Assembly: GCF_943169825.2 (NCBI RefSeq)
Contig: NZ_OW968402.1
Location: forward strand, 2,108,001-2,172,000
Direction: 5' to 3'
From: Varibaculum prostatecancerukia
Lineage (GTDB): Bacteria > Actinomycetota > Actinomycetes > Actinomycetales > Actinomycetaceae
DNA length: 64,000 nt
Position 1 is the stretch's first letter; the number at the start of each line of letters is the position of its first letter. The notes below the pieces were generated by a model, which made no database searches, had not been told where the DNA came from, and saw nothing but the letters and a program-made list of their open reading frames with translations. A program made the translations under genes and the position numbers. Positions 13,427 to 22,326 of this stretch are shown here, one piece after another.

Positions 13427-14866
13427 GTGTTTTTTCAAGTTGATGATCAGCTCCAGGTGAACCCGAAAGCGTTAGCCTTGGCCAGGCGGACACTTTCCGG
13501 GGACTTAATGGGGCCGGCTGCTCTTGGGGTGTGGCTCATGGCCGGATCTGCAGTCCAAGCGCAACTGACCGATGGTGTGATTTCACTAGAGACCCTTCTA
13601 GGTATCTTCCTTGATCGCGATTTCGTGGAGCGTGCTGCGAGCCTACTGTGCGAGGTGGGGTTGTGGCACGATCCTAACCATAAGTGTGACCGCTGCCTAC
13701 CTGTCGCACCAGGAACGTGGCGGTATCATGACTGGTTCGATCTTGGCTACGATACCGGCGAAGGTAAGAAACTAGCTGACCGTAAGAAGAAAGAACTCAA
13801 GGATCGGAATCTTATCGATTCCGTATGGGCGCGAGACCGGATACCCTCTGGGCGCTCTGGACGTTCCGATGTTGCTCTTTGCCGCTATTGCGGCAAGAAG
13901 CTCCGTAAGAACGTTCGGCGTGGTCCGGATGGTTGGGAACTAGACCATGTAGATCCCAACCGGGCTATCGGCGCCCGAAACGTGGTGGTGGCCTGTCGTG
14001 ATTGCAACGCGAAAAAAGGCCGCCGCCTGCCTCAGGATGCCGGGTTAAAACTTAGAAGGCCCCCTAGTGGGCTTAAACCGGATGACCCGTACTTGCTGCT
14101 AGCAAAAATGAGTGTGGACAGTGTCGCTGAACCTGACCAAGGATCGCCCATTCACGCCCAGGACACGGCAGCAGATACCGTACCGGTTTGCGCTGTGGAC
14201 AGTGTCGCTGAACCTGACCAAGGATCGCCCATTCACGCGCCACGTTTTAACCCGGCCACTGAGGAATTTTCCGCTCCCGAACCCGAATCCAGCGCCCCCG
14301 AGAGAGTGCCAGAAACTAGCACCCAAGAAAATAGGGTGCTAAAAACTGGCAGTCCCACCTCTGATGCTGAAAATATATTGCAGCAGGTCAGCGCGGGTTT
14401 TGTGAATGAGGTGTCCCCGCGCGCACGCCTGCGCGCGCGCCCGCGCACGCGGGCATGGCAGGGTTATGGCAGGGAAATTACTTACCAGGGTAATACAGGG
14501 ACTAGGCAAGGCTCACCGCAGGGTGACACTCAGGGTTCACTGCAGGGCGCACCACAGGGCGCCAGGCAGGGCGCAGCAGGGTCTGTCCAGGGTGACGCTA
14601 GGGTTGCCGCCCCGCAGGGGCAGAGCACGGCTAGGAAGCGCCGCAGAGGACGCAGGCGCACCAGTGGTGGCAACTGTGAGGTTGCAGAGAATCTGGACGC
14701 AGGCCAAGCTCCCAACGTGCTTGTGGCTGGTCGCTTTGGCTCCCCTTGGCATGGATGGCACGGACCTCCAGCAGAGCCGGGAATCTCGTTTTGCGAAGAA
14801 CACGAGCAGCACTGGCCTTGCCGGTTCTGCCAAGAACAAGCTGAGGAAGAACATGAAAATAGTTAA
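13427..14866 (+). CDS. HNH-containing phage DNA-metabolism protein
   Basis: 479 residues from a GTG with GAGGT upstream. The N-terminal 100 residues resemble the helical front domain of phage replication proteins. An HNH nuclease follows at about 150-205: LCRYCGKKL, WELDHVDP, and CRDCNAKKG (Cys-Cys, Asp-His, Cys-Cys knuckles). The long middle is disordered with a 15-residue repeat VDSVAEPDQGSPIHA occurring twice. The tail is Arg/Gln/Gly-rich and ends with CEEHEQHWPCRFC, a possible second zinc site. It may be a replication initiator with an acquired HNH domain. Confidence 0.7.
   Translation: MFFQVDDQLQVNPKALALARRTLSGDLMGPAALGVWLMAGSAVQAQLTDGVISLETLLGIFLDRDFVERAASLLCEVGLWHDPNHKCDRCLPVAPGTWRYHDWFDLGYDTGEGKKLADRKKKELKDRNLIDSVWARDRIPSGRSGRSDVALCRYCGKKLRKNVRRGPDGWELDHVDPNRAIGARNVVVACRDCNAKKGRRLPQDAGLKLRRPPSGLKPDDPYLLLAKMSVDSVAEPDQGSPIHAQDTAADTVPVCAVDSVAEPDQGSPIHAPRFNPATEEFSAPEPESSAPERVPETSTQENRVLKTGSPTSDAENILQQVSAGFVNEVSPRARLRARPRTRAWQGYGREITYQGNTGTRQGSPQGDTQGSLQGAPQGARQGAAGSVQGDARVAAPQGQSTARKRRRGRRRTSGGNCEVAENLDAGQAPNVLVAGRFGSPWHGWHGPPAEPGISFCEEHEQHWPCRFCQEQAEEEHENS
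14113..14238 (+). repeat. Two 45-bp direct repeats, period 81 bp
   Basis: 14113-14157 and 14194-14238 are identical, in frame 27 codons apart, within the linker of the HNH protein. Identity at the DNA level implies a recent duplication or slippage. Confidence 0.9.
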
Positions 14867-15155
14867 TCGAACCGCCTGGATTATCTTGGCGCTGGCAGTA
14901 TTGATCGCGGGATCCCTGGGTGCGCTCGCGGGTTATGCGGCTGGCGCTGCAGGGGTAGACGATTCCCCGCAGTCAGTGTCGGTGGCTTGGTGTCAGCGTT
15001 TGCATCGAGACGGGGCTGCTGTTTCTTGTGATTGGGATTCGAACGCGGTGCCAGTGCTTGCCCAGCAGCTTGCCTTAGAAGAAAAGCTATCTAGTGGGGA
15101 TGCTACCCGGCGGGCTGCGTGGCTGCTGGAGAGGGGGCGCCTTGGATGTGGATGA
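14853..15155 (+). CDS. Membrane-anchored or exported small protein
   Basis: 100 residues from ATG 14853 with GAGGAAGAAC upstream, overlapping the previous gene. A signal-anchor helix at 8-32 (AWIILALAVLIAGSLGALAGYA) is followed by an extracytoplasmic domain with two cysteines (VAWCQRLHRDGAAVSCDW) that could form a disulfide. Possibly a phage exclusion or lysis accessory; unproven. Confidence 0.6.
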   Translation: MKIVNRTAWIILALAVLIAGSLGALAGYAAGAAGVDDSPQSVSVAWCQRLHRDGAAVSCDWDSNAVPVLAQQLALEEKLSSGDATRRAAWLLERGRLGCG

Positions 15156-15939
15156 GCGCCAGGTTCGGCGGGCGCATTCCTGGCTTGATGATCTAGCGAA
15201 GTTGCGGGGACTCTATCCCTCGATGATGGAGCTGGCTCTTTCGCGCCCGGGCGATTCCTCGGGGCGCCACGGTCTAGGTTGCGGGCGGGGGTTACCGTTT
15301 CGGGCGGGGCTTTGGCTTGACGAACCTTCTATGGAGGGGGCGAAGACTTGGCCAGCAATCGAAGCAGAGCTATCTGCCTGGTCTGATTCTCTTTCTAGGT
15401 ATTGCGCTGTGCACACTGGTGACCCGTTGGCGGATCTACATGACATTATCGACCACATGTTCGCAGAGGAATCAGAGGATTTGGAATATCTGTTGGGGGA
15501 TATTTCGATTGCGTGGCACCGGGTACATAATGTCGTGGATCCGGATGTTCCTGGTCCTCCTTGCCCTGATTGTGGGGAAACCACGATTAAGCCCCAGGGC
15601 GCGAAGGGCTGGACTGAAACCTACCGGTGTAGGGCGTGTGATCGTACTTGGAGTCAGGCTTCGTGGCTGGCCGATGCCCTGGGCAAGATTCGCCGGTCTA
15701 CCCAGTTGATTACTACCTCCCAGGCGTGCGCGCTGTTCCCGGGGCTCACGCGCAGGCGTTTAGATACTTGGCGTTCGCGCGAGAAGTTGTTGTCTGCTGG
15801 GTTTCGGGCGGGGCAGTCCCTTTGGTGTTGCCGCGATATTTGGAATCTGTTGCGCGTGTCTGGTGGAGAAGGCGCTGGTTGTGGTAGTGTGGACGCTAAC
15901 GGGGCATCAGTGTCTAATCAGACAGGTGGTGCCTTTTGA
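15148..15939 (+). CDS. Zinc-ribbon and HTH phage protein
   Basis: About 263 residues from GTG 15148, which overlaps the previous stop; TTG 15142 is an alternative. A C-terminal zinc ribbon CPDCGETT...YRCRACDRTW is followed by a winged-HTH-like segment (LITTSQACALFPGLTRRRLDTWRSREKL...RDIWNLL). The N-terminus is helical. It lies just before HNH and terminase, where late-gene regulators of actinophages are often found, so a late activator is plausible. Confidence 0.65.
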   Translation: MDERQVRRAHSWLDDLAKLRGLYPSMMELALSRPGDSSGRHGLGCGRGLPFRAGLWLDEPSMEGAKTWPAIEAELSAWSDSLSRYCAVHTGDPLADLHDIIDHMFAEESEDLEYLLGDISIAWHRVHNVVDPDVPGPPCPDCGETTIKPQGAKGWTETYRCRACDRTWSQASWLADALGKIRRSTQLITTSQACALFPGLTRRRLDTWRSREKLLSAGFRAGQSLWCCRDIWNLLRVSGGEGAGCGSVDANGASVSNQTGGAF

Positions 15940-16292
15940 GTTTTAAGACCAAACCAACCGCGCGTTATCGCCAGCTCCCTAAGAATTGGCGGCGTATCAG
16001 GGTAGAGGTTATTCAACGTGATCATGGGCGCTGCCAGATTTGCGGTTCACCTGGCACGGACGTTGACCATATCATCAGGGGACAGGATCATTCCCTGTCT
16101 AATCTTCGTCTGCTTTGCAGACGCTGCCACATGCGGCGAACCGGGAGGGATGGAGGAAGGGTTAAGTATCGGTCGCGGGTTTGTACGCTCCGCCCGAAAG
16201 AGGCTCATCCCGGGTTGAAATCTAGCCCCGCCCCTAAAGATTTAGGGGGTAGGAACCCCTCCCCGCCCCCCTCGCCATCGCTTCGCGTATAG
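15936..16292 (+). CDS. HNH endonuclease next to terminase
   Basis: 118 residues, TTG start overlapping the preceding TGA. HNH motif: VIQRDHGRCQICGSPGTDVDHI, then SLSNLRLLCRRCHMRRTG, with the two CxxC knuckles and catalytic DH. In many cos-type siphoviruses an HNH protein at this position works with terminase during genome cleavage and packaging. The tail is Pro/Ser-rich. Confidence 0.88.
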   Translation: MSFKTKPTARYRQLPKNWRRIRVEVIQRDHGRCQICGSPGTDVDHIIRGQDHSLSNLRLLCRRCHMRRTGRDGGRVKYRSRVCTLRPKEAHPGLKSSPAPKDLGGRNPSPPPSPSLRV

Positions 16293-16416
16293 GCGCTAAG
16301 AAACTGTACGGGTTTTAGGGTCGATATGGGTTTGACCTGCATCTATCCTCTCTTTTTGTTTGGTTTTGTTCGGTTTATCGGGGGGTGCAAATTGGATTTT
16401 TTAGATGGGGGTGTTT

Positions 16417-16842
16417 ATGGGTGCTCGCGGTCCTATTCCAAAGCGTAGCGAGGCTAGGCGCCGCCGGAATAAGCCGGTGAATAAGGTGAAGTCCGCTAAG
16501 GGTGCTGAAGAGTTTAAGATTCCGGGTGAGGATCGTTCTTGGCATCCGATAGCGAAGAAACTTTGGCGTTATACTCGCCGTTCTGGGCAGGTTCGGTTTT
16601 ATGAGCCTTCGGATTGGGCGGTTCTTTATTCCCTGTGTGATGACATCTCGTATTACAAGAAGGCTAATAAGCGTTCTGGGCAGATGTTGGCTTCGATTAT
16701 GTCTGCCTTGTCCTCTCTGCTGCTTACTGAGGGTGATAGACGCCGGGTTCAGATTGAGTTACAGCGAGGCGGTAGCGAGGGCGATGCGGAATCGAGCGCG
16801 GTTGCGGATATGGAAGCGTGGCGGCGCAAGCTCTCTGGGTAG
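16417..16842 (+). CDS. Terminase small subunit (P27-like)
   Basis: 141 residues from ATG 16417 (GGGGGTG upstream; an ATG at 16405 lacks a ribosome site). It begins MGARGPIPKRSEARRRRNKP, the typical basic start of P27-family small terminases, which recognise phage DNA for packaging. It sits between HNH and large terminase in the canonical order. Confidence 0.85.
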   Translation: MGARGPIPKRSEARRRRNKPVNKVKSAKGAEEFKIPGEDRSWHPIAKKLWRYTRRSGQVRFYEPSDWAVLYSLCDDISYYKKANKRSGQMLASIMSALSSLLLTEGDRRRVQIELQRGGSEGDAESSAVADMEAWRRKLSG

Positions 16843-16851
16843 GTGAGACTC

Positions 16852-18510
16852 GTGGCGGGTGCACAGTCGCAGGTTTTGCTGCCTCCTCGTGAACGAATCG
16901 TTACTTTGCCCGAGGGACTCCCGAAGTACACGCTGGGTTATGGTGCTTTGGCTTGGATTCAAGACAATCTGCGTCAGCCTAACGGTCCGCTCGCGGGGCG
17001 TCCTTTTACTCCTACTCGCGGCCAGGCTCGGTTTCTGGTTTGGTTTTATGCGGTTGATGAGGACGGGCGCTGGCTTTTTAGGCGAGCGGTGCGCCGTTTA
17101 GCTAAGGGGTCTGGTAAGTCCCCGTTCGCGGCGGTTATGGCTCTGCTGGAGCTTTTGGGACCGGTGCGGGTGGCTGATTTTGATAAGCGGATTCCGGGCG
17201 GCGTGATAGGTAAACCGGTGTCTATGCCTCTGGTGTGGGTAGCAGCGGTTTCTGAACGGCAAACCGGGGTCACTATGCGCATGGTGCGGGGAATGGCTAA
17301 TAAGCGTTCCCGCCTAGCCCAGCGCTATGACTTAGAGATTGGTAAAACCTATATCGAGACCCCCTATGGGGGCAAACTTGAACAGATTACTTCTTCTGCT
17401 TCCTCTGCTGAGGGTTCGGAGACTTCTTTTACTATCGCGGATGAAACGGAGCACTGGACACCGGGGGTGGGAGGTCTTGACCTTGAAGAAACCCTAGACC
17501 AGAACCTAGCTAAAACCGCCTCTCGTATGTTGGAAACTTCGAATGCGTGGCTACCTGGTGCGGGTTCGGTTGCGGAAAAGACTTTCAATGCCTGGTGCGA
17601 GCAGGAAGAGGGCAACACTATTGGTAAGCAGAAGATTCTTTATGACGCGGTGATAGCTCCCGCCAATACTGCTTTAACCGATACCCCTGATGATGGGGAA
17701 ATCTCGATTACTGAGGGGTTGGAGTTCGTTTACGAGGATTGCCCCTGGGTAGATATCGAGACCATTAAAGAAAGGATCTGGTCTCCGTCTTTCCCCGTGT
17801 CACGTTCGCGGCGCTTTTTTTTGAATCAGCCGAACGCTGCCGAAGATGCTTGGGCTACTTTGCAGGAGTGGTCGGTGCTTGCTGACCCTGACCGGGCGCT
17901 TGAAGACGGCGAGGACGTGGTCCTGTTCTTTGACGGTTCAAAGAGCAATGACCATACCGCGCTAGTTGGTTGCTGCATGAAGGACGGGTTCATATTCACG
18001 CTCGGGGTATGGGAGCCGTTAAAGACTACCGGGGTAGTGGATGTGGGCGCGGTAGATGCGACGGTTGCTAGGGCTTTCGACAGGTTTAATGTGGTGGCTT
18101 TTTCCGCTGACGTTAGGGAGTGGGAATCGTTTGTGAAGACCACTTGGCCAGAAAAGTACGGAGAGCAGCTGCTTATCTGGGCGCAGCCTAGGGGGATGTC
18201 TGCTTCTCCTATCGCTTGGGATATGCGTTCTCACGCTTACGAGTTCGCTACTGCTGCTGAGATGTGTCTAGCGGAAATCCAAGACGGCTTATTTGCTCAT
18301 GATGGTAACTGGGATACCTCGCGTCATATCGGTAACTGTAGGCGCAAGGAATCGCATGGGCGGATCACAGTTAAGAAAGAGTCCCCGAAATCTCCTAACA
18401 AGATTGACGCGGCTGTGTGTGTTATCGGGGCGCGCATGGTGTATCGCAAAGTCCTAGCTTCTAAGGAATGGGAGGCACGCAGTGATTCAGGGTGGGTGGT
18501 GTATGGATGA
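16852..18510 (+). CDS. Terminase large subunit
   Basis: About 552 residues. GTG 16852 is preferred over 16843 because AGGTGAG precedes it. The ATPase domain has the Walker A variant RRLAKGSGKSPF and Walker B-like SFTIADETEHW. The nuclease domain begins at VVLFFDGSKSNDHTALVGC with its conserved Asp, and later acidic residues such as FSADVREW and NKIDAAV complete the RNase H-like fold. It packages DNA into proheads and cuts it at headful or cos ends. Confidence 0.95.
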   Translation: MAGAQSQVLLPPRERIVTLPEGLPKYTLGYGALAWIQDNLRQPNGPLAGRPFTPTRGQARFLVWFYAVDEDGRWLFRRAVRRLAKGSGKSPFAAVMALLELLGPVRVADFDKRIPGGVIGKPVSMPLVWVAAVSERQTGVTMRMVRGMANKRSRLAQRYDLEIGKTYIETPYGGKLEQITSSASSAEGSETSFTIADETEHWTPGVGGLDLEETLDQNLAKTASRMLETSNAWLPGAGSVAEKTFNAWCEQEEGNTIGKQKILYDAVIAPANTALTDTPDDGEISITEGLEFVYEDCPWVDIETIKERIWSPSFPVSRSRRFFLNQPNAAEDAWATLQEWSVLADPDRALEDGEDVVLFFDGSKSNDHTALVGCCMKDGFIFTLGVWEPLKTTGVVDVGAVDATVARAFDRFNVVAFSADVREWESFVKTTWPEKYGEQLLIWAQPRGMSASPIAWDMRSHAYEFATAAEMCLAEIQDGLFAHDGNWDTSRHIGNCRRKESHGRITVKKESPKSPNKIDAAVCVIGARMVYRKVLASKEWEARSDSGWVVYG

Positions 18511-19769
18511 GCTTTAAATCTTTACTGCAGAACTGCCAGGTAATAAGAGGAGGTAGGAAATACTCTTCCTATTACGAAGGTGAACACCGCGTGGATGCCA
18601 TCGGGGTTTCTCTTCCTCCTCAGGTGCGCGTCCTGGAAATAGTTGCTAACTGGCCGCGCCTAGCGGTAGATGTGCTAGTCGAATGCTTAAGCGTGGACGG
18701 TTTCACGCTCGCAGAAGATAAAACCGGGAAAGTTACTCGCGCTCTGCAGCGTCTGTGGGCGGGCGGTGATATGGATTCGCTGGCGGCTATGGCGCATACG
18801 GAGGCACTTATTCAGGGGCGTTCTATCTTGGTGGTGGAGCGCTCGCTTCAAGGCAAGGTTTTTACCAGGGTGTTGCCCTGGGATGCGTGCGTTGCGTATG
18901 AGACTGATTCTGCCGGGCGGGTTGTTGAAGCCATGATCCGGTATCGGCGCCAGGGTGAACAGTGGGCGCAAGTATTCGGCCTCGATGGTTCCGCCTGGTT
19001 CCAGTTTTCAGGCGGGGTATGGCGGGAAGAGAAAGCCTATCGCCAACCCTTTGCCGGTATTACTCCGTTTATCCCGGTAATAAACCGGATGCGTCCTTCT
19101 GATGAGGTTGGGCGTAGCGAAATGGATGATGTGATTCCCTTTGCTGACGCTGCTTCTCGCTCTTTCACTAACCTGCAGGTTGCGCAAGAACTGTTGTCGA
19201 TGCCGCAACGCTACATTCTGGGCGGTAACTCGCAGAAGGTTACCCGCCCTGATGGTTCCCAGGTTTCAGAACTTGAACAGTATCTAGGCCGCTATATTCA
19301 CGGACCGGAAAAGGGGAGCGTTGGGCAGTTGCCGGGCGCGGATTTAACCCCGATTATTTCGGCTATCAAGATGTATGCGCAAAATGTTTCAGCGGTGGCT
19401 GGAATCCCGCCCTCTATGTTGGGGATTACCACCGATAATCCCTCTTCTGCTGAGGCTATGCGCGCCGCTAAGGAGCGTCTGGTGGCTAAAGCTGAGCGTA
19501 AACAGGCGCTGTTTGGTGACGTGTGGGAGCAGTGGGCGCGCATTGTGTTAGGGCTCTGTGGAAGACCGGTTAGCGGACTTGAGACCTTGGAAACCATTTG
19601 GCGTGATTCGGCTACTCCCTCCCAGGCAGCGAAGAACCAAACCGTGCTGCAAGCCTACGCCCAGGGGTTGGTGTCAGCACCTACCGCGCGTGAACTATTA
19701 CCGCTCTCGCCCGAGCAGCGAGCCAGAGAACAAGTAGGACAGCTAGAGCCAGACGATTTATATCTATAA
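18507..19769 (+). CDS. Portal protein
   Basis: 420 residues from ATG 18507, overlapping the terminase TGA (GGATGAG). SPP1 Gp6/HK97-type portal features: ANWPRLAVDVLVECLSVDGF near the N-terminus and GIPPSMLGITTDNPSSAEAMRAAKERLVAKAERKQ in the stem/crown region. It forms the dodecameric vertex channel through which terminase moves DNA. Confidence 0.9.
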   Translation: MSFKSLLQNCQVIRGGRKYSSYYEGEHRVDAIGVSLPPQVRVLEIVANWPRLAVDVLVECLSVDGFTLAEDKTGKVTRALQRLWAGGDMDSLAAMAHTEALIQGRSILVVERSLQGKVFTRVLPWDACVAYETDSAGRVVEAMIRYRRQGEQWAQVFGLDGSAWFQFSGGVWREEKAYRQPFAGITPFIPVINRMRPSDEVGRSEMDDVIPFADAASRSFTNLQVAQELLSMPQRYILGGNSQKVTRPDGSQVSELEQYLGRYIHGPEKGSVGQLPGADLTPIISAIKMYAQNVSAVAGIPPSMLGITTDNPSSAEAMRAAKERLVAKAERKQALFGDVWEQWARIVLGLCGRPVSGLETLETIWRDSATPSQAAKNQTVLQAYAQGLVSAPTARELLPLSPEQRAREQVGQLEPDDLYL

Positions 19770-19778
19770 GGCGGTGCC

Positions 19779-21278
19779 ATGAATCCTTATGAAGCACTGC
19801 TGAACGCGATAATAGCTTTAGCGAAAAAAGCTATTATCTGGGAAACCAGTAAAGCCATCCAGCAAGCAGATGGTGACACTGAGATTACCCAACGGATTTT
19901 AGCTGACCGGCTCCCGCCTATCGTGCGGGCTTTCCGCCGTCTTGCCTACCAGGCAGCTATCTCCCATGTACGCTCCGAGGGCATACAGCATGGGGTGGAT
20001 CTCGACTACACTCCCGGTCTCGCCCTATACCCTGAAAAAGCAGTCCTAGACCCTATTAGACGAGCACTGCGGATAACCGAAAGCACCGATCCAGAAACTG
20101 GCGAACCCAGCAAACAAATCAGCGCCAACCGCTATGACATCAGCCGTAAATTAGGGAACATTCTTTCGCGGCATGTCCATAGCGCAGCCCGCCAAGCAGT
20201 GCGCAGATGCGCAACCGATAGCGAAGAGCAAGCAGAACTATCCCGGCAACTAGACCAAGAAACTGATTCTACTGTGCCTGCGCGGCTCGCGGGTGGGGAT
20301 TCCCCGCTTGATAGGGCTGCTGCTCGCATGCAGGAAACTATTCTTGCTGAGCGCAGGGAGGCAGCTGAGCAAACTGGTTTACCGGTTGATGATCCCCGGC
20401 TGCTCAAGGAGTTCGAGCGGCTTAAGAAACGGGTCGCTGATATTGATGATTTGGTGGACGATGAGCGGATAAAACGCGAACGGCGCGCTGATTACGATAA
20501 GGAAACCAAAAAGCGCCTTCAATTTGGTAGGCCGCGTGCTTGGGCACGGGTGCTTACCGGGGCTAGGTCTTGCTGGTTTTGCGTCATGTGTGCTTCGCGC
20601 GGTCCTGTTTACCAGTCAGCCCAGAGCGCGGGAGAAAACAAGGAGCCTTGGAATAGCTACCATGATCACTGCGATTGCAAGGTAGTTCCCGTGTTTGATC
20701 ATCGTAACTGGGAAGGCGTTGAACAGTACCGCCAGTTAGAGAAAATGTGGCGGGATGTCACCTGGAAGAAACGTGATGGAAAGCTGCGCCCCCAGGATGG
20801 CGAGATACAGCGCCAGTTGATGCAAAAGTTCCTAAAGAGTGATAGCGGAAAACAGCAGTTAAACGAGATTTCTAACTTTAGGAACGATAAAGATTATCTA
20901 ACACCTAAAGTATCGCGAAAAGACCTTCTAAAACCTGTAGGGGAAAAACTACGGCATGTGCGTCACTACCACAAATACAATCCTGACCGTAAGCCCAGAC
21001 CCAGGGTCGAGCGGGATACGCAGTTTCGCAAGAATTTCTTGGGCAAGGAACCGCCCTCGAATGAAGCAATTAATGCTCTAGTAGAAGAAATCCTTTCAAC
21101 AGGTGAACTCGTCGATAGTGAGGGTGTTGAAATCCATTTAGCGAAGTTTGTAGGAGAAACTCAGGTTACAGCGGTATGGAAATTTACTGAAGAAATGATT
21201 TGGAAATTCCAAAGTGCATTCCCAACTGGTGGAACAGGATATTATGAAGCTATAAACGGGGTCTGGACGTATAGGTAA
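19779..21278 (+). CDS. MuF-type capsid protein with C-terminal toxin-like domain
   Basis: 499 residues; MuF minor head proteins are usually shorter. The MuF core is seen at about 255-305: ARVLTGARSCWFCVMCASRGPVY and YHDHCDCKVVPVF. After about residue 400 a separate C-terminal domain follows (RVERDTQFRKNFLG... to GGTGYYEAINGVWTYR), with lower-GC codons, and it is followed at once by a small acidic gene. This matches phage-borne MuF polymorphic toxins, whose effector is carried by the virion protein. I infer an RNase-like fold for the tail but cannot assign it. Confidence 0.85.
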   Translation: MNPYEALLNAIIALAKKAIIWETSKAIQQADGDTEITQRILADRLPPIVRAFRRLAYQAAISHVRSEGIQHGVDLDYTPGLALYPEKAVLDPIRRALRITESTDPETGEPSKQISANRYDISRKLGNILSRHVHSAARQAVRRCATDSEEQAELSRQLDQETDSTVPARLAGGDSPLDRAAARMQETILAERREAAEQTGLPVDDPRLLKEFERLKKRVADIDDLVDDERIKRERRADYDKETKKRLQFGRPRAWARVLTGARSCWFCVMCASRGPVYQSAQSAGENKEPWNSYHDHCDCKVVPVFDHRNWEGVEQYRQLEKMWRDVTWKKRDGKLRPQDGEIQRQLMQKFLKSDSGKQQLNEISNFRNDKDYLTPKVSRKDLLKPVGEKLRHVRHYHKYNPDRKPRPRVERDTQFRKNFLGKEPPSNEAINALVEEILSTGELVDSEGVEIHLAKFVGETQVTAVWKFTEEMIWKFQSAFPTGGTGYYEAINGVWTYR

Positions 21279-21290
21279 GCGAGGTGAAAC

Positions 21291-21578
21291 ATGACTCTTA
21301 ACGATGAAGATTTTCTCCCCAGTGAGGAAGAACTAGATGAAATCTGGGACTTCCTTATTAAGCAGTCGGAGCTAGACACTCCGTTTGGGAAAGCTGTTAA
21401 AACAGAGTTGAACAGTTTACCTCCAGAGCCGACTACCGTTTTTTACTGCTCCCTCCTGGAAGCATGGTACAGACAAGCCCCGGTTCCAAAAAGCATTATC
21501 GAGTATTACCGAGGCTTTATGGACAAAGACCAAATAGACCACATGGATCTGAGCAAACTGATTGTCGCTGACGAATAA
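21291..21578 (+). CDS. Candidate immunity protein for the MuF toxin
   Basis: 95 residues, strongly acidic (NDEDFLPSEEELDEIWDFL) with a small aromatic core. It starts 12 nt after the MuF-toxin gene, with GAGGTGAAAC as ribosome site, and is followed by a terminator. No structural phage protein normally occupies this place. Size, charge and coupling fit an immunity protein that blocks the toxin domain in the lysogen; this is inference. Confidence 0.55.
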   Translation: MTLNDEDFLPSEEELDEIWDFLIKQSELDTPFGKAVKTELNSLPPEPTTVFYCSLLEAWYRQAPVPKSIIEYYRGFMDKDQIDHMDLSKLIVADE

Positions 21579-21608
21579 CAGCTAGTAAACAACTAAATAA
21601 ATAGATTT

Positions 21609-21641
21609 ACCCGCATGACCAAAGGTTATGCGGGTTTTCTT
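21609..21641 (+). terminator. Rho-independent terminator
   Basis: ACCCGCAT (21609-21616) pairs with ATGCGGGT (21628-21635), followed by TTTCTT. It separates the toxin/immunity pair from the scaffold gene. Confidence 0.8.
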
Positions 21642-21664
21642 ATACCCAAAAGTAAGGAGAAAAC

Positions 21665-22294
21665 ATGTTTAAGAACCGCTGTAAGCCAAAACCCCGCAAG
21701 ACCACTAAACCGGGTAAACCCAAGCGCCGCGCGCAGGGTGAAGACGAAAACGCAGAACCTGAAACCGAAGCACAAGAGCAACTGAGCGAGGAAGAAAAAG
21801 ACACCGCGCCCTCGGAAAACAGCGAAGAACCCCAAGCCGAACCGGACGAGCAGGAAACCTCTAAAACTGACGAGGACAGCGAAGAGGAAACCCCCTCCGA
21901 TGACGCTAACCCGTCCTCAGAGGATGAAGCTGATTCTGGGGAAGATACCCCTGCTGAAAGCGAGCAGGAAACTGAACCAGAACAGGACGTGACCGCTGAA
22001 ATCGCCAAGTTGCAAACCGATCTGGAAAACGCCCAGAAAGCGCTCGCGGATAAGGAAGCGGAACTGGCGTCTTTGCAGGCGGTAGAGCAGACGGGGAAGG
22101 TGCTCTCTAGCGAGGGGCTACCTCGAGAGTTAGCGCAGTATTTACCGTCTGATCCTGAGCGTTTAGCTGAGGCGGTAGAGCTGCTTAAATCCCTGCAAGC
22201 CCGCCCGGGTGGGGAGCGGATTCCGCGTCCTGATTCGGTTAAGGGTGAGCGGGGCGGTAAGGATTATGAGGCTTTCTTTGCCTCTCTTGACTAA
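21665..22294 (+). CDS. Capsid scaffolding protein
   Basis: 209 residues. A basic N-terminus (CKPKPRKTTKPGKPKRR) is followed by a very acidic Glu/Asp/Ser-rich region (about 27-110). A coiled coil (EIAKLQTDLENAQKALADKEAEL) and an ordered C-terminus follow. Position directly before the major capsid gene, composition and length fit a scaffold that guides prohead assembly and is then removed. Confidence 0.8.
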   Translation: MFKNRCKPKPRKTTKPGKPKRRAQGEDENAEPETEAQEQLSEEEKDTAPSENSEEPQAEPDEQETSKTDEDSEEETPSDDANPSSEDEADSGEDTPAESEQETEPEQDVTAEIAKLQTDLENAQKALADKEAELASLQAVEQTGKVLSSEGLPRELAQYLPSDPERLAEAVELLKSLQARPGGERIPRPDSVKGERGGKDYEAFFASLD

Positions 22295-22326
22295 CTAGCA
22301 GGCCAAACTAAGAAAGGAAAAAGATT

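Noticed and set aside
14233-14854. Arg-rich frames opposite or beside the HNH protein tail
   Set aside because: Shadows of a GC-rich low-complexity stretch; no starts or domains.
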